The notes below the pieces were generated by a model. The model ran no database searches and was not told where the DNA came from. It saw only the letters and a list, made by a program, of their open reading frames with translations. A stretch of 48,225 nt of DNA from Clostridium vincentii (GTDB lineage Bacteria; Bacillota; Clostridia; Clostridiales; Clostridiaceae): assembly GCF_002995745.1 (NCBI RefSeq), contig NZ_PVXQ01000027.1:1-48225 (forward strand), written 5' to 3'. Made by a program: the position numbers and the translations under genes. How positions within the stretch are numbered: the stretch's first letter is position 1; every line of letters starts with the position of its first letter. This document shows, piece by piece, positions 1 through 8,265 of the stretch.

Positions 1-112
1 TCCCATAGCGTAAGCTAGTAAGACCCCTTGAAGAACACGAGGTTGATAGGTCAGGGGTGTAAGTATGGTAACATATTAAGCTGACTGATACTAATAGGTC
101 GAGGGCTTAACC
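1..112 (+). rRNA. 23S ribosomal RNA, 3' end (partial)
   Basis: The first ~112 bases match the conserved 3' end of bacterial 23S rRNA, including the GCTGACTGATACTAATAGGT stretch and the closing GAGGGCTTAACC. The gene is cut by the left edge of the window. It is followed by 5S rRNA and tRNAs, the usual order in clostridial rRNA operons. The exact 3' base is estimated. Confidence 0.93.
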
Positions 113-178
113 AATAGAGAAATACAAGAATAACTTAATATATATATGTGCAATTTTCAGAGAATAAATCTGAAGAAT

Positions 179-295
179 CTGGTGATGATGGCGTAGAGGA
201 AACACTCCTTTCCATTCCGAACAGGAAAGTTAAGCTCTATTGCGCCAATGGTACTGCATGGGCAACTGTGTGGGAGAGTAGGACGTTGCCAGGTT
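179..295 (+). rRNA. 5S ribosomal RNA
   Basis: A ~117-base 5S rRNA. The 5' end CTGGTGAT pairs with the 3' end GTTGCCAGG, and the conserved core CCATTCCGAACAGGAAAGTT (loop B/C) is present. It lies 66 bases after the 23S end and 6 bases before a tRNA, so it is part of the same rRNA operon transcript. End positions may be off by one or two bases. Confidence 0.93.
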
Positions 296-301
296 AAACT
301 A

Positions 302-378
302 GGACCTTTAGCTCAGCTGGTTAGAGCAACCGGCTCATAACCGGTAGGTCTAGGGTTCGAATCCCTGAAGGTCCACCA
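302..378 (+). tRNA. tRNA-Met (CAT), elongator type likely
   Basis: Cloverleaf with acceptor GGACCTT paired to AAGGTCC, discriminator A and encoded CCA. The anticodon arm is ACCGG-CTCATAA-CCGGT, giving anticodon CAT. The fully paired first acceptor base pair argues against initiator tRNA. A tRNA-Ile(CAT) whose C34 is modified to lysidine cannot be ruled out from sequence alone. It is cotranscribed with the rRNA genes. Confidence 0.9.
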
Positions 379-382
379 TTTT

Positions 383-458
383 GGGGGTATAGCTCAGTTG
401 GGAGAGCACCTGCCTTGCACGCAGGGGGTCAAGAGTTCGAATCTCTTTACCTCCACCA
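383..458 (+). tRNA. tRNA-Ala (TGC)
   Basis: Acceptor GGGGGTA pairs with TACCTCC (one G-U), discriminator A, CCA encoded. The anticodon arm CCTGC-CTTGCAC-GCAGG gives anticodon TGC. It is separated from the preceding tRNA by four bases and is the last gene of the rRNA operon. Confidence 0.95.
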
Positions 459-460
459 TT

Positions 461-495
461 AAAAAAGTTATGAATTTAATTCATAGCTTTTTTGT
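461..495 (+). terminator. Rho-independent terminator of the rRNA operon
   Basis: The stem AAAAAAGTTATGAA / TTCATAGCTTTTTT (one G-U pair) with a short loop is followed by more T residues. It starts three bases after the tRNA-Ala CCA end. Confidence 0.85.
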
Positions 496-578
496 TTTGT
501 AGAATTTATATATTATTGATAATAAATGTCTATAATGATATTATTACATAGAAGATAATAATATTAAGGAGAAATATT

Positions 579-1076
579 ATGGCCATATATAGAGTTAAAC
601 AATTTATGTGGGCAATAACTGCAAAATTTAAGCCTATAGATGAAGAAATAATTGATAAATATTTAAATAAAGACGAAAAAAAGTTATTTAAGCAATTAAG
701 TTTTTCGGATATGCATCATTGTATAAGAGTCTGTAATGATGCTTTGACGAAATATAAACAGGAAGATATAGATATAGATAAATTAGCTAAAATAGCGCTA
801 CTACATGATATAGGGAAAGCATCAGCTAGTTTAAATATAATAGATAAGTCAGTAATAGTAATAGTAGATAAAATTACTAATGGGAAGTTAAAAAAATATA
901 ATTTTAATAAAAAAATAGATACATATTATAATCATCCTAAAAAATCTGTAGCTTTACTAAATAATATTAATCGATATGACAGTGAATTTTTAGAAGCTAT
1001 AGAACAACATCATTATAAAGAGATAGGAATAAATATTTATCTTAAAATAGTAAAAGAATGTGATGATAATAATTAG
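579..1076 (+). CDS. HD-domain phosphohydrolase-like protein
   Basis: A 165-residue soluble protein of the HD superfamily. The metal-binding signature LLHDIGK holds His76-Asp77. An upstream His pair (46-47, MHHCIRV) and later histidines (119, 144-145) are placed as expected for the remaining metal ligands of an HD fold. HD proteins hydrolyse phosphomonoesters or nucleotides, but nothing here identifies the substrate. The start is well supported: AAGGAG lies 7 bases before the ATG. The gene follows the rRNA terminator, has its own AT-rich upstream region, and ends 23 bases before niaR, so the two may be cotranscribed. The link with NAD regulation is only positional. Confidence 0.8.
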   Translation: MAIYRVKQFMWAITAKFKPIDEEIIDKYLNKDEKKLFKQLSFSDMHHCIRVCNDALTKYKQEDIDIDKLAKIALLHDIGKASASLNIIDKSVIVIVDKITNGKLKKYNFNKKIDTYYNHPKKSVALLNNINRYDSEFLEAIEQHHYKEIGINIYLKIVKECDDNN

Positions 1077-1099
1077 TAGAGAAGAAAGGTAAGAAAAAC

Positions 1100-1615
1100 A
1101 TGAATTCTATTGAAAGAAGGGAAGATATAATAAAATTATTAATAAGCAATAATAAAGCTTTAAAAGGTACAGTGATGGCAGATAGCTATAGAGTAACTAG
1201 ACAAATTATTGTAAAGGATATAGCTATATTAAGAGCAAAGGGAAATAAAATAATAGCTACTCCTGATGGATATATAATTGGCAAAGAGGATAATAGAATA
1301 AAACAAATTATAGCGGTAACTCATGATGAAAGTAAATTAGGTCAAGAACTTAACATTGTAATTAAATATGGTGGAATTATAGAAGATGTAATTGTGGAAC
1401 ATCCTTTATATGGTGAAATAAAAGGAATGCTTATGATTAAAAATTTAAATGATTTAGAAAAATTCTTGATTAATTACAAAAAGAGTGATGCTAAGCTATT
1501 ATCATTACTAACAAAAGGAGTTCATATTCATACCATATCAGCGGATACAGAAAGTAATATGAAGTTAATATTAGAGGAATTAAATAAAAATGGATTTATT
1601 ATAGATGAGTATTAG
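1100..1615 (+). CDS. niaR: NiaR/NadR-type transcriptional repressor (HTH_11 + 3H domain)
   Basis: This 171-residue protein has an N-terminal winged helix of the HTH_11 type (residues ~5-60, with YRVTRQIIVKDI as recognition segment) and a C-terminal 3H domain. The 3H histidines are visible at 75 (VTHDE), 101 (VEHPLYG) and 142/144 (GVHIHT). The family is known to repress NAD biosynthesis (nadABC) or niacin uptake genes, using nicotinate as corepressor bound through the 3H histidines. No NAD genes lie nearby, so it probably acts in trans. Its start has the upstream sequence GAAAGG. It sits 23 bases after the HD protein. Confidence 0.88.
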   Translation: MNSIERREDIIKLLISNNKALKGTVMADSYRVTRQIIVKDIAILRAKGNKIIATPDGYIIGKEDNRIKQIIAVTHDESKLGQELNIVIKYGGIIEDVIVEHPLYGEIKGMLMIKNLNDLEKFLINYKKSDAKLLSLLTKGVHIHTISADTESNMKLILEELNKNGFIIDEY

Positions 1616-1644
1616 AGAAAGAATTTATCTGATAGATAATGGCC

Positions 1645-1704
1645 ACTTGAGGATACAAAATTCAACTAAGATTCAGATGGGGTCAAAGACCATCTCAATC
1701 AAGT
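1645..1704 (+). other. Possible structured 5' leader of the FAD oxidoreductase
   Basis: A 6-bp helix ACTTGA (1645-1650) / TCAAGT (1699-1704) encloses about 48 bases. Inside it lies a hairpin AGATGGGGTC-AAA-GACC-ATCT (1675-1695) with unpaired bases on one side. It ends ~11 bases before the Shine-Dalgarno sequence of the next gene. No known riboswitch class was recognised, and it could be chance folding. Confidence 0.3.
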
Positions 1705-1725
1705 TTCACTAGATGGAGGATGACT

Positions 1726-3135
1726 ATGGATTATGATGTATTGGTAGTAGGCGGCGGAATAATAGGATGTTCTGTTGCTTATGAAATGTCAAAATACAAT
1801 TTAAATATAGCTTTAATAGAAAAACATTATGATATAGCGGATGATATATCCTTTATAAATACATCAGTAGTTTATGATGGCTCGGAAACATCAGACACTG
1901 TAATGGCTTCTTTAGAAAAAATAGGTAGTGAACTTATCGAAGAAGCGTGCTCTAAATTTAAAGTAACTTATAAAAAAATAGGTTCTTTAAGATTAGGTGA
2001 TAATGATGAAGATATTTTAAATTTACAAGATATGTATAAAAGAGCAAAGATTAGAGGAATTGATAAGGTTCATCTAATTAGCCAAGAAGAAGCTTTAAAT
2101 ATAGAGCCAAATTTGAATATACCTTTTAAGAAAGCATTATATTCAGAAAATGTAGCTATTATTACGCCGTATGATTTAGCAATAGCCTATGGAGAGGTAG
2201 CTGCAGATAATGGAGTTAATGTTAGATTTGAGGAAGAAGTACTGAATATAAGTAATATTTCAAAGGGGTTTAAGGTAACTACTAACAAAAATAAATTCAC
2301 ATGTAGAGTAGTTATAAATACTATTGCAAAGGAAGTATATATAGATGAAAATATAGATAAACTATCAGAAGAAAATAGCATTATTAAATTTTCAAAAAAT
2401 ATGAGTTATTATTTAGTAGATGATAATATAGATAAAGCATTAGAGAAAATAGTGGTGAAGGTGTTAGATGATAATACTTTTGTCTTAAATATGCCGAATA
2501 TTTCTGGAGGATCAATTTTAGGTATAAAAAATCCTAGGGCAGTAAATATAGATGATGGAATAGAGTATGCAAATATGCTAGTGCCGGGAATTCACAAAAG
2601 TAATGTAAGTAATATATTTAGTGACGCTTATAAAAAGGATTTAATGGTCATAGACGATACCTGTATGGATAAGGGGTATATAAGGGTAACTGGTACTCAT
2701 TATGGGAAAATAACCTTGGCACCAGCTATAGCAAAAACTATTAGTGATGCGATAGCTTTGAATTTAAAAGCAACTGAAAAGAAAGATTTCATAGACAGAA
2801 GAAGGGAATTTTATAGATTTAGAGATATGACTATGGATGAAAGAAATGAGATAATATCATTGGATAAAAGATATGGTAATATAATATGTCTTTGCAATCA
2901 AGTGACAGAAGGGGAAATTGTAGATTCAATAAGGAGACCACTAGGGGCTAGAACTCTCCAGGGGATAAAAAGAAGAACGGGAGCAGCATTAGGCAATTGT
3001 CATGGATCATTTTGTGTAAGAAAAATGGTTAATATTTTAGCTAGAGAAATGGATAAAAAGCCTACTGAAATTGTTGAAGATTCAAAAGATTCTAAAGTCT
3101 GGATAGGTAGGATAAAAGAATTTGATGAAGTATAG
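1726..3135 (+). CDS. FAD-dependent oxidoreductase with BFD-like [2Fe-2S] domain (GlpA/LhgO-like)
   Basis: This 469-residue protein starts with a Rossmann FAD motif (VVGGGIIGCSVAYE), continues with a DAO-type oxidoreductase domain, and ends with a BFD-like [2Fe-2S] domain. The cysteines are CLCNQ at ~389-391 and GNCHGSFC at ~424-429. This layout matches the 'anaerobic glycerol-3-phosphate dehydrogenase-like' proteins that pair with DUF1667 proteins, and a DUF1667 relative follows 17 bases later. The family segment after the FAD motif (usually like GTSKANSGIVHAGYD) is replaced here by DDISFINTSVVYDGSE. The usual active-site His is therefore missing and the substrate is uncertain. The start is placed at 1726: GGAGG (1715-1719) sits 6 bases upstream, while the ATG at 1720 abuts the Shine-Dalgarno sequence. 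Confidence 0.82.
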   Translation: MDYDVLVVGGGIIGCSVAYEMSKYNLNIALIEKHYDIADDISFINTSVVYDGSETSDTVMASLEKIGSELIEEACSKFKVTYKKIGSLRLGDNDEDILNLQDMYKRAKIRGIDKVHLISQEEALNIEPNLNIPFKKALYSENVAIITPYDLAIAYGEVAADNGVNVRFEEEVLNISNISKGFKVTTNKNKFTCRVVINTIAKEVYIDENIDKLSEENSIIKFSKNMSYYLVDDNIDKALEKIVVKVLDDNTFVLNMPNISGGSILGIKNPRAVNIDDGIEYANMLVPGIHKSNVSNIFSDAYKKDLMVIDDTCMDKGYIRVTGTHYGKITLAPAIAKTISDAIALNLKATEKKDFIDRRREFYRFRDMTMDERNEIISLDKRYGNIICLCNQVTEGEIVDSIRRPLGARTLQGIKRRTGAALGNCHGSFCVRKMVNILAREMDKKPTEIVEDSKDSKVWIGRIKEFDEV

Positions 3136-3152
3136 TAAAGGAGGTATATATT

Positions 3153-3380
3153 TTGAATGAAGTATTTACTAGTCTAGTTAGAGTAAAAGGCGATGAGCAG
3201 CATAGAGTAATATCTGTTAAAAGCAATAAACAGGTTGATAGAAGCGTGTTCATTGACTTTTCAAAGGTATTAGGGAGAATATATGTAAGTAGTCCCATTA
3301 ATATTGGAGATATAATATGTAAAAATATCCTTAATACAGGGATAGATATAGTAAGTACTAGAAAAATTGAAAGAGATTAA
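3153..3380 (+). CDS. Short DUF1667-family protein (C-terminal half only)
   Basis: This 75-residue protein aligns by eye with the C-terminal half of DUF1667 proteins: TSLVRVKGDEQHRVISVKS, then INIGDIICKNI and GIDIVSTRK. The usual N-terminal half with a Cys-rich CPxGC-type metal site is absent. Family members are usually about 120 residues. The gene is not simply truncated by a mutation in view, because it has its own strong AAAGGAGG (3137-3144) and a well-spaced TTG start, 17 bases after the oxidoreductase. It is presumably a small partner of that flavoprotein, but without the cysteines it cannot bind a cluster in the usual way. A new start after loss of the 5' half is one explanation; an unrelated small protein is less likely. 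Confidence 0.7.
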   Translation: MNEVFTSLVRVKGDEQHRVISVKSNKQVDRSVFIDFSKVLGRIYVSSPINIGDIICKNILNTGIDIVSTRKIERD

Positions 3381-3397
3381 AATAATTTAGTGAAATA

Positions 3398-3427
3398 TTG
3401 ACAATAAACTATGTAATGTTATATAAT
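3398..3427 (+). promoter_or_regulatory. Sigma-A-type promoter of serS
   Basis: A consensus TTGACA (3398-3403) is separated by 18 bases from TATAAT (3422-3427), just upstream of the T-box leader. The expected transcript start is near 3434. Confidence 0.8.
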
Positions 3428-3433
3428 ATAATA

Positions 3434-3647
3434 AACCTTTGATAAGGCTAGTAATAATAATATAATTTTAAGAGAGTTAGTGGTTTTGTGTGAACTAATA
3501 GTTATTTATTATGAATCCACCTTTGAGGATCTGTGATGAGCAGAACGGGAAATCGTTAAATTTACTAAGTGGATAGAATTATTCTATCAATTAGGGTGGC
3601 AACGCGGAGTCTTTCGTCCCTTTTATGGGAAATAAGGCTCTTTTTTT
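3434..3647 (+). promoter_or_regulatory. T-box riboswitch (serine), with antiterminator/terminator
   Basis: The leader between the promoter and serS carries the T-box sequence AGGGTGGCAACGCGG (3593-3607). It overlaps a terminator stem, GAGTCTT (3608-3614) with AAGGCTC (3634-3640), followed by seven T residues. A likely specifier is the serine codon TCC at 3516-3518 in the context GAATCCACC, read by tRNA-Ser(GGA). The TGGC bulge of the T-box should pair with a tRNA ending GCCA. Uncharged tRNA-Ser stabilises the antiterminator and allows serS transcription. The specifier position is inferred from context, not from a full fold. Confidence 0.9.
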
Positions 3648-3681
3648 ATATTTATTTTTAAATATTTAAGGAGGAAGAATA

Positions 3682-4959
3682 ATGTTAGATTTAAAAAGAA
3701 TCAGAACTAATCCGGAGGAAATAAAAAAATTGCTTTCAAATAGAGGAGAAAATTTCGATGTTTCGGTAATAGATGAAATTGTTTCTTTAGATGGAGAAAG
3801 AAGAAAAATATTAGTTGAAGTAGAGGAACTAAAAGGAAAAAGAAATCAGGTTTCAGCTGAAATTCCTAAAAGGAAGAAAGCTGGAGAAGATGTAGTAGCA
3901 GTAATGGACGAAATGAGACAGTTAGGGGATAGAATTAAATCTTTTGATGAAAAAGTAACTAAAATAGATGAAAACTTAAAATATATAATGTTAAGAATAC
4001 CTAATATACCAAATCCACAAGTCCCAGACGGCCAGACTGATGAAGATAACCTAGAAATTAAGACTTGGGGGGAGATACCTAAGTTTAAATTTGAGCCAAA
4101 AGCTCACTGGGATTTAGGAACTGACTTAAATATGTTGGATTTTGAAAGAGGTGGAAAGGTTGCAGGGGCTAGATTTACAATCTACAAAGGCTTAGGAGCG
4201 AGACTTGAGAGATCTATAATAAATTATTATTTAGATAAACATACTTTTGAAAATGGATACACAGAAATTTTACCACCGTATATGGTTAATAGAGAGAGTA
4301 TGGTAGGGACTGGTCAATTACCTAAGTTTGAAGAGGATGCCTTTAAGGTTGAAAATAATGGTTACTTTTTAATTCCTACAGCAGAGGTTCCAGTTACTAA
4401 TATGTATAGAAATGAAATTTTATCAGGATCAGATCTTCCTCTTAAACATGTGGCGTATTCAGCTTGTTTTAGAGCAGAAGCTGGATCAGCAGGAAGAGAT
4501 ACTAGAGGACTTATTAGACAGCATCAATTTAATAAGGTTGAGTTGGTTAAGTTCTGTAGACCGAATGAGAGTTATATTGAACTAGATAAGCTTGTAAAGG
4601 ATGCTGAATCCGTACTTCAAGGATTAGGATTACCGTATAGAATAGTTAGAATATGTAAGGGTGACTTAGGATTTACCGCTGCACTAAAATATGATATAGA
4701 AGTTTGGATGCCAAGTTACAATAGATATGTAGAGATATCAAGCTGTTCTAATTTCGAAGATTTTCAATCTAGAAGAGCAAATATTAAATATAAGGAAACT
4801 CAGAAGGATAAGGCTGAATTTATTCATACATTAAATGGATCAGGGGTCGCGATTGGAAGAACCGTAGCCGCTATTCTTGAAAATTATCAACAAGAAGATG
4901 GTAGTTTAGTAGTTCCAGATGTATTAAGAGAATATTTACGATGTGATGTTATAAAATAA
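3682..4959 (+). CDS. serS: Serine--tRNA ligase
   Basis: This 425-residue class II aminoacyl-tRNA synthetase is the full expected length. The N-terminal helical arm (residues ~1-100, charged coiled coil) binds the long variable arm of tRNA-Ser. The catalytic domain shows [12 protein letters not shown], motif 2 ([21 protein letters not shown]) and motif 3 ([17 protein letters not shown]). It charges tRNA-Ser with serine, and tRNA-Sec as well in organisms that have it. AAGGAGGA precedes the ATG at good spacing. Expression is controlled by the serine T-box directly upstream, and a strong terminator follows, so it is monocistronic. Confidence 0.98.
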   Translation: MLDLKRIRTNPEEIKKLLSNRGENFDVSVIDEIVSLDGERRKILVEVEELKGKRNQVSAEIPKRKKAGEDVVAVMDEMRQLGDRIKSFDEKVTKIDENLKYIMLRIPNIPNPQVPDGQTDEDNLEIKTWGEIPKFKFEPKAHWDLGTDLNMLDFERGGKVAGARFTIYKGLGARLERSIINYYLDKHTFENGYTEILPPYMVNRESMVGTGQLPKFEEDAFKVENNGYFLIPTAEVPVTNMYRNEILSGSDLPLKHVAYSACFRAEAGSAGRDTRGLIRQHQFNKVELVKFCRPNESYIELDKLVKDAESVLQGLGLPYRIVRICKGDLGFTAALKYDIEVWMPSYNRYVEISSCSNFEDFQSRRANIKYKETQKDKAEFIHTLNGSGVAIGRTVAAILENYQQEDGSLVVPDVLREYLRCDVIK

Positions 4960-4965
4960 TTAAAT

Positions 4966-5013
4966 GAGCTATATAAAATAGGTAATAAATCTATTTTATA
5001 TAGCTCAATTTTT
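4966..5013 (+). terminator. Rho-independent terminator of serS
   Basis: A perfect 16-bp stem, GAGCTATATAAAATAG (4966-4981) / CTATTTTATATAGCTC (4991-5006), has a 9-base loop and a downstream AATTTTT. It begins seven bases after the serS stop. Confidence 0.93.
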
Positions 5014-5144
5014 ATCTCAATTTAATTATAGTATAAATTAATGTAACAAGTTTTGTATATACATGTGGATATGAAAGAATATTTTTCTTATTGAAATATT
5101 TAGATGAATATGTTAAATTCTTAGTGGGTGGTATTTTTTTAGAA

Positions 5145-5200
5145 AGCTGCACCAGGCAATGATTTTTCAATTTATGACAGCTCATATCCATAGGAATGGG
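5145..5200 (+). promoter_or_regulatory. Leader of the pantothenate operon with possible stem-loops
   Basis: The ~200 bases before panG hold two possible helices: AGCTG (5145-5149) / CAGCT (5178-5182), and CCAT-AGGA-ATGG (5188-5199). A pan RNA motif is known upstream of pan genes in some Firmicutes, but I could not align this leader to it with confidence. The rest of 5014-5223 is AT-rich with no recognisable gene. Confidence 0.25.
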
Positions 5201-5238
5201 ACTAGTAGTATCACACTCTAATTATGGAGGTGGTAACA

Positions 5239-6081
5239 ATAAGAATAGGATTTATAGGAGCAGGAAAAGTAGGGTTTTCCTTAGGTAAATATTTTAGAGA
5301 TAATAACTTAAATGTTATTGGATACTATAGTAAAAATTTAGATTCGGCTAAGGAAGCAGCAGAATTTACAGATTCAAAATATTATTATGATATGGAGAAT
5401 TTAGTGAAGGAATGTGATACTATTTTCATTACGACTCCAGACGAAACGATAAAAAAGATATGGAGTAGTGTTAAACAGCTGTCAATCAAAGGTAAAATCA
5501 TTTGTCATTGTAGTGGATCCTTATCATCAAGGGTCTTTTCTAATATTGAATACTATAATTCATATGGCTATTCAATCCATCCAATGTTCGCATTCAACCA
5601 TAAATATAATTCTTATAACGATTTAGATAAAGCTTTTTTTACAATTGAAGGTCCATTAGAAAAAATGGATATAATTAAAAATCTAATCCTTGGAATAGGG
5701 AATAAAATAAAAGTTATTTCTGCAGAAAATAAGGTTAAGTATCATGTCGCATCAGTTATTGCAAGTAATCATGTAATAGCTCTTGTACAAGTTGCTGTTG
5801 AAGACCTTAAACAATGTGGATTCAATGAAGAAGATGCCCTAGAGTCTCTATACCCACTAATATCTAATAATATTAAGAATATAGGTTCTGATGGAATTAT
5901 AAATAGTTTAACAGGTCCTATTGAGAGGGCAGATGGAGGAACTATTAAAAATCATCTAGAATGTCTAGGTGATGAGGATAGAGAATTATATAAATTATTA
6001 TCTAGAAAGTTAATAAGAATTGCTAAGAAAAAGAATAAGGATAGGAATTATAGACAAATAGAAGATATGATTGGAGATTAA
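5239..6081 (+). CDS. panG: DUF2520 Rossmann-fold protein, probable ketopantoate reductase PanG
   Basis: This ~280-residue protein has an N-terminal NAD(P)-binding Rossmann fold ([17 protein letters not shown]) and a C-terminal helical DUF2520 domain (residues ~150-275, including [15 protein letters not shown] and [13 protein letters not shown]). Proteins of this kind in pan operons have been described as PanG, an alternative to PanE that reduces 2-dehydropantoate with NADPH. It heads panB-panC-panD and no panE is present, which fits. Start: GGAGGTGG (5226-5233) is ideally placed for an ATA codon at 5239, giving the family-like N-terminus M-R-I-G-F-I-G-A-G. The only ATG (5224) overlaps the Shine-Dalgarno sequence and has none of its own; starting there would add five residues. 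Confidence 0.82.
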   Translation: MRIGFIGAGKVGFSLGKYFRDNNLNVIGYYSKNLDSAKEAAEFTDSKYYYDMENLVKECDTIFITTPDETIKKIWSSVKQLSIKGKIICHCSGSLSSRVFSNIEYYNSYGYSIHPMFAFNHKYNSYNDLDKAFFTIEGPLEKMDIIKNLILGIGNKIKVISAENKVKYHVASVIASNHVIALVQVAVEDLKQCGFNEEDALESLYPLISNNIKNIGSDGIINSLTGPIERADGGTIKNHLECLGDEDRELYKLLSRKLIRIAKKKNKDRNYRQIEDMIGD

Positions 6082-6082
6082 G

Positions 6083-6910
6083 ATGAAAAATACAAGTGTT
6101 ACATTTAAAGAGGCAAAAGTAAAAGAAAAAAAAATAACTATGCTTACAGCCTATGATTATTCAACAGCTAAAATAATTGATGATTCAGGGATAAATGGAA
6201 TTTTAGTAGGTGATTCATTAGGAATGGTATGTTTAGGATATGAAGATACATTATCTGTAACTATGGAAGAGATGATACACCATTCAAAAGCAGTTGCTAA
6301 AGGCGCTAAAAATTCATTAGTAGTAACAGATATGCCTTTTATGTCTTACCAAACTTCAGTTTATGATGCGATAGTAAATGCAGGACGATTAGTTAAAGAA
6401 GGAAAGGCACAGGCGGTGAAGTTAGAGGGTGGAACAGAAGTGGCTGAGCAGATACGGGCAATAGTTAATGCTTCAATACCTGTAATGGGGCATATAGGAC
6501 TTACCCCACAGTCAGTTAATACATTTGGGGGATTCAAAGTACAAGGAAAAAATGAGGAAACTGCTAAGAAACTTTTAGAGGATGCTAAGGCTGTTGAGGC
6601 GGCTGGAGCTTTTGCTGTAGTACTTGAATGTGTTCCAGCTAAGCTTGCAGAGTATATTACAAGTAAGTTAAGCATACCTACAATTGGAATCGGTGCAGGG
6701 GTAGCCTGTGACGGTCAAATTTTAGTATATCAAGATATGTTAGGAATGTTTTCAGATTTTACTCCAAAGTTTGTTAAGAAGTATACGGATTTAGGTGAAG
6801 AGATGAAAGTGGCTTTTACTAAGTATATTGAAGAGGTTCGTGATGGTGTTTTTCCAGCAGATGAACATAGCTTTAAAATAGATGATGAAATCATAGAGAA
6901 ATTATATTAG
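6083..6910 (+). CDS. panB: 3-methyl-2-oxobutanoate hydroxymethyltransferase
   Basis: This 275-residue enzyme of full family length transfers a hydroxymethyl group from 5,10-methylene-THF to 2-oxoisovalerate, making ketopantoate, the first committed step to pantothenate. Metal and substrate residues are visible: Asp44 (VGDSLGM), Asp83 (VTDMPF), Glu115 (KLEGG), His137 (MGHIGLTPQ) and the catalytic Glu182 (VLECVP). The ATG at 6083 follows GGAG (6073-6076) by six bases; a TTG at 6071 lies before this site and is unlikely. The start is one base past the panG stop, so translation is probably coupled. Confidence 0.97.
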   Translation: MKNTSVTFKEAKVKEKKITMLTAYDYSTAKIIDDSGINGILVGDSLGMVCLGYEDTLSVTMEEMIHHSKAVAKGAKNSLVVTDMPFMSYQTSVYDAIVNAGRLVKEGKAQAVKLEGGTEVAEQIRAIVNASIPVMGHIGLTPQSVNTFGGFKVQGKNEETAKKLLEDAKAVEAAGAFAVVLECVPAKLAEYITSKLSIPTIGIGAGVACDGQILVYQDMLGMFSDFTPKFVKKYTDLGEEMKVAFTKYIEEVRDGVFPADEHSFKIDDEIIEKLY

Positions 6911-6921
6911 GAGATGGAGAT

Positions 6922-7767
6922 ATGCAATTAGAAGATAGAATTAAAAAAGTTAAAGAAGTTATAAAACAGTGGAAAAAAGAGGGTTTAACAGTTGGATTTA
7001 TACCAACTATGGGGTATTTACATGAAGGTCATGAAAGTCTGATAAAGAAGGCATCGGAAGAAAATGACAGAGTTATAGTTAGTATATTTGTAAATCCAAT
7101 TCAGTTTGGACCTAATGAGGATTTGGAAAACTATCCTAAGGATTTAGATCGGGATACTACATTATGTTTAAATGCTGGTGCAGATTTAATATTTAATCCA
7201 GATAAGGAAGAAATGTATTTTGATGATTTCTGTACTATTGTAAATATGAATGGATTAACAGAAAACTTATGTGGAAAAAGTAGACCAAGTCACTTTGCAG
7301 GTGTTTGTACTGTAGTTAGTAAGCTATTTAATATAGTTACACCTGATAAGGCATATTTCGGACAAAAAGACGCTCAACAATTAGCTGTTATAAAGAGAAT
7401 GGTAAGGGATTTAAGTATAGATGTAGAGATTGTAGGGTGTTCTATAATTAGAGAAGAGGATGGACTTGCAAAGAGTTCTAGAAACACTTATTTAAGCAAG
7501 GAAGAAAGAATTGCTGCAATAGTATTAAATAAATCCTTGAAACTAGCTAAAGAATCCCTTGAGAAAGGTGAAAGAAGTAGTAATAATATTATTAATTCTA
7601 TTAAAAATACTATAGATAGTGAAAAGCTAGCAAAAATTGATTATATCCAAGTGGTGGATGCTTTATCCATGGAGAATATTCAAGAAATAAAGGGGCCTAC
7701 ATTAATAGCCATAGCAATTTATATAGGAAAAACAAGATTAATAGATAATTTTACATTTAAAATGTAG
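6922..7767 (+). CDS. panC: Pantoate--beta-alanine ligase (pantothenate synthetase)
   Basis: This 281-residue enzyme joins pantoate and beta-alanine using ATP. The nucleotidyltransferase HIGH-type motif is in MGYLHEGH (His34, His37). The conserved [30 protein letters not shown] and SSRNTYLS segments form the active site. It follows panB by 11 bases with AGGAGATGGAGAT as ribosome binding region. Its stop codon overlaps the upstream part of the panD binding site. It uses the PanB/PanG product and the PanD product, so all partners for pantothenate synthesis are in the same operon. Confidence 0.97.
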   Translation: MQLEDRIKKVKEVIKQWKKEGLTVGFIPTMGYLHEGHESLIKKASEENDRVIVSIFVNPIQFGPNEDLENYPKDLDRDTTLCLNAGADLIFNPDKEEMYFDDFCTIVNMNGLTENLCGKSRPSHFAGVCTVVSKLFNIVTPDKAYFGQKDAQQLAVIKRMVRDLSIDVEIVGCSIIREEDGLAKSSRNTYLSKEERIAAIVLNKSLKLAKESLEKGERSSNNIINSIKNTIDSEKLAKIDYIQVVDALSMENIQEIKGPTLIAIAIYIGKTRLIDNFTFKM

Positions 7768-7781
7768 TGGGGGATATTAAG

Positions 7782-8171
7782 ATGAGAATAACAATGTTAA
7801 AAGGTAAGATACACAGGGTAAAAGTTATACAAGCTGAGTTAGATTATGTGGGAAGTATTACTGTAGATGAGGATCTATTAGATGCATCAGGAATTTTAGA
7901 ATATGAGAAAGTACAAATAGTAGATATTGATAATGGGCAAAGATTTGAAACATATACTATTGCAGGAGAAAGAGGGAGAGGCTTGATTTGTTTAAATGGA
8001 GCAGCTGCAAGATGTGTACAAGTTAATGATAAAATAATTATCATGGCCTATTGTGAAATGGATAATGAAGATGCCAAGGACCATAAGCCTTATGTGGTTT
8101 TTGTTGATGAAAACAATAAGATAGATAAGGTATCTAGATATGAAAAGCATGGAAGACTTGAAGAAAACTAA
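7782..8171 (+). CDS. panD: Aspartate 1-decarboxylase
   Basis: This 129-residue pyruvoyl-dependent enzyme makes beta-alanine from aspartate. The proenzyme cleaves itself between Gly24 and Ser25 (DYVGSITVD) to form the pyruvoyl cofactor. With the start at 7782 these residues take exactly the positions known for the family, which decides the start; the GTG at 7767 lies before the GGGGGA ribosome binding site. Other conserved parts are [17 protein letters not shown] and the C-terminal [12 protein letters not shown]. It is the last gene of the pan operon. A weak hairpin GGCAG/CTGCC (8183-8207) follows. Confidence 0.96.
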   Translation: MRITMLKGKIHRVKVIQAELDYVGSITVDEDLLDASGILEYEKVQIVDIDNGQRFETYTIAGERGRGLICLNGAAARCVQVNDKIIIMAYCEMDNEDAKDHKPYVVFVDENNKIDKVSRYEKHGRLEEN

Positions 8172-8222
8172 TCTTTTAAAGTGGCAGGCTACAATTATAG
8201 ACTGCCTATTTAAAAAATATTC

Positions 8223-8252
8223 TTGACAAAATATATTAAAAATTGATATAAT
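8223..8252 (+). promoter_or_regulatory. Promoter of tRNA-Ser(TGA) copy 1
   Basis: TTGACA (8223-8228), an 18-base spacer and TATAAT (8247-8252) end 13 bases before the tRNA. The segment TTGATATAAT..AATTCG is shared with the promoter of the second tRNA-Ser(TGA) gene. Confidence 0.85.
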
Positions 8253-8265
8253 GTAATTCGGATGT

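Noticed and set aside
1720..1725. ATG 1720 as start of the FAD oxidoreductase
   Set aside because: It directly abuts GGAGG and leaves no spacing; ATG 1726 is properly spaced.
6071..6082. Longer panB starting at TTG 6071
   Set aside because: The TTG lies ahead of the GGAG used by ATG 6083, and the extra residues are not part of the family.
8183..8207. GGCAG/CTGCC hairpin as terminator of the pan operon
   Set aside because: Only five pairs and no clear T run; too weak to call.
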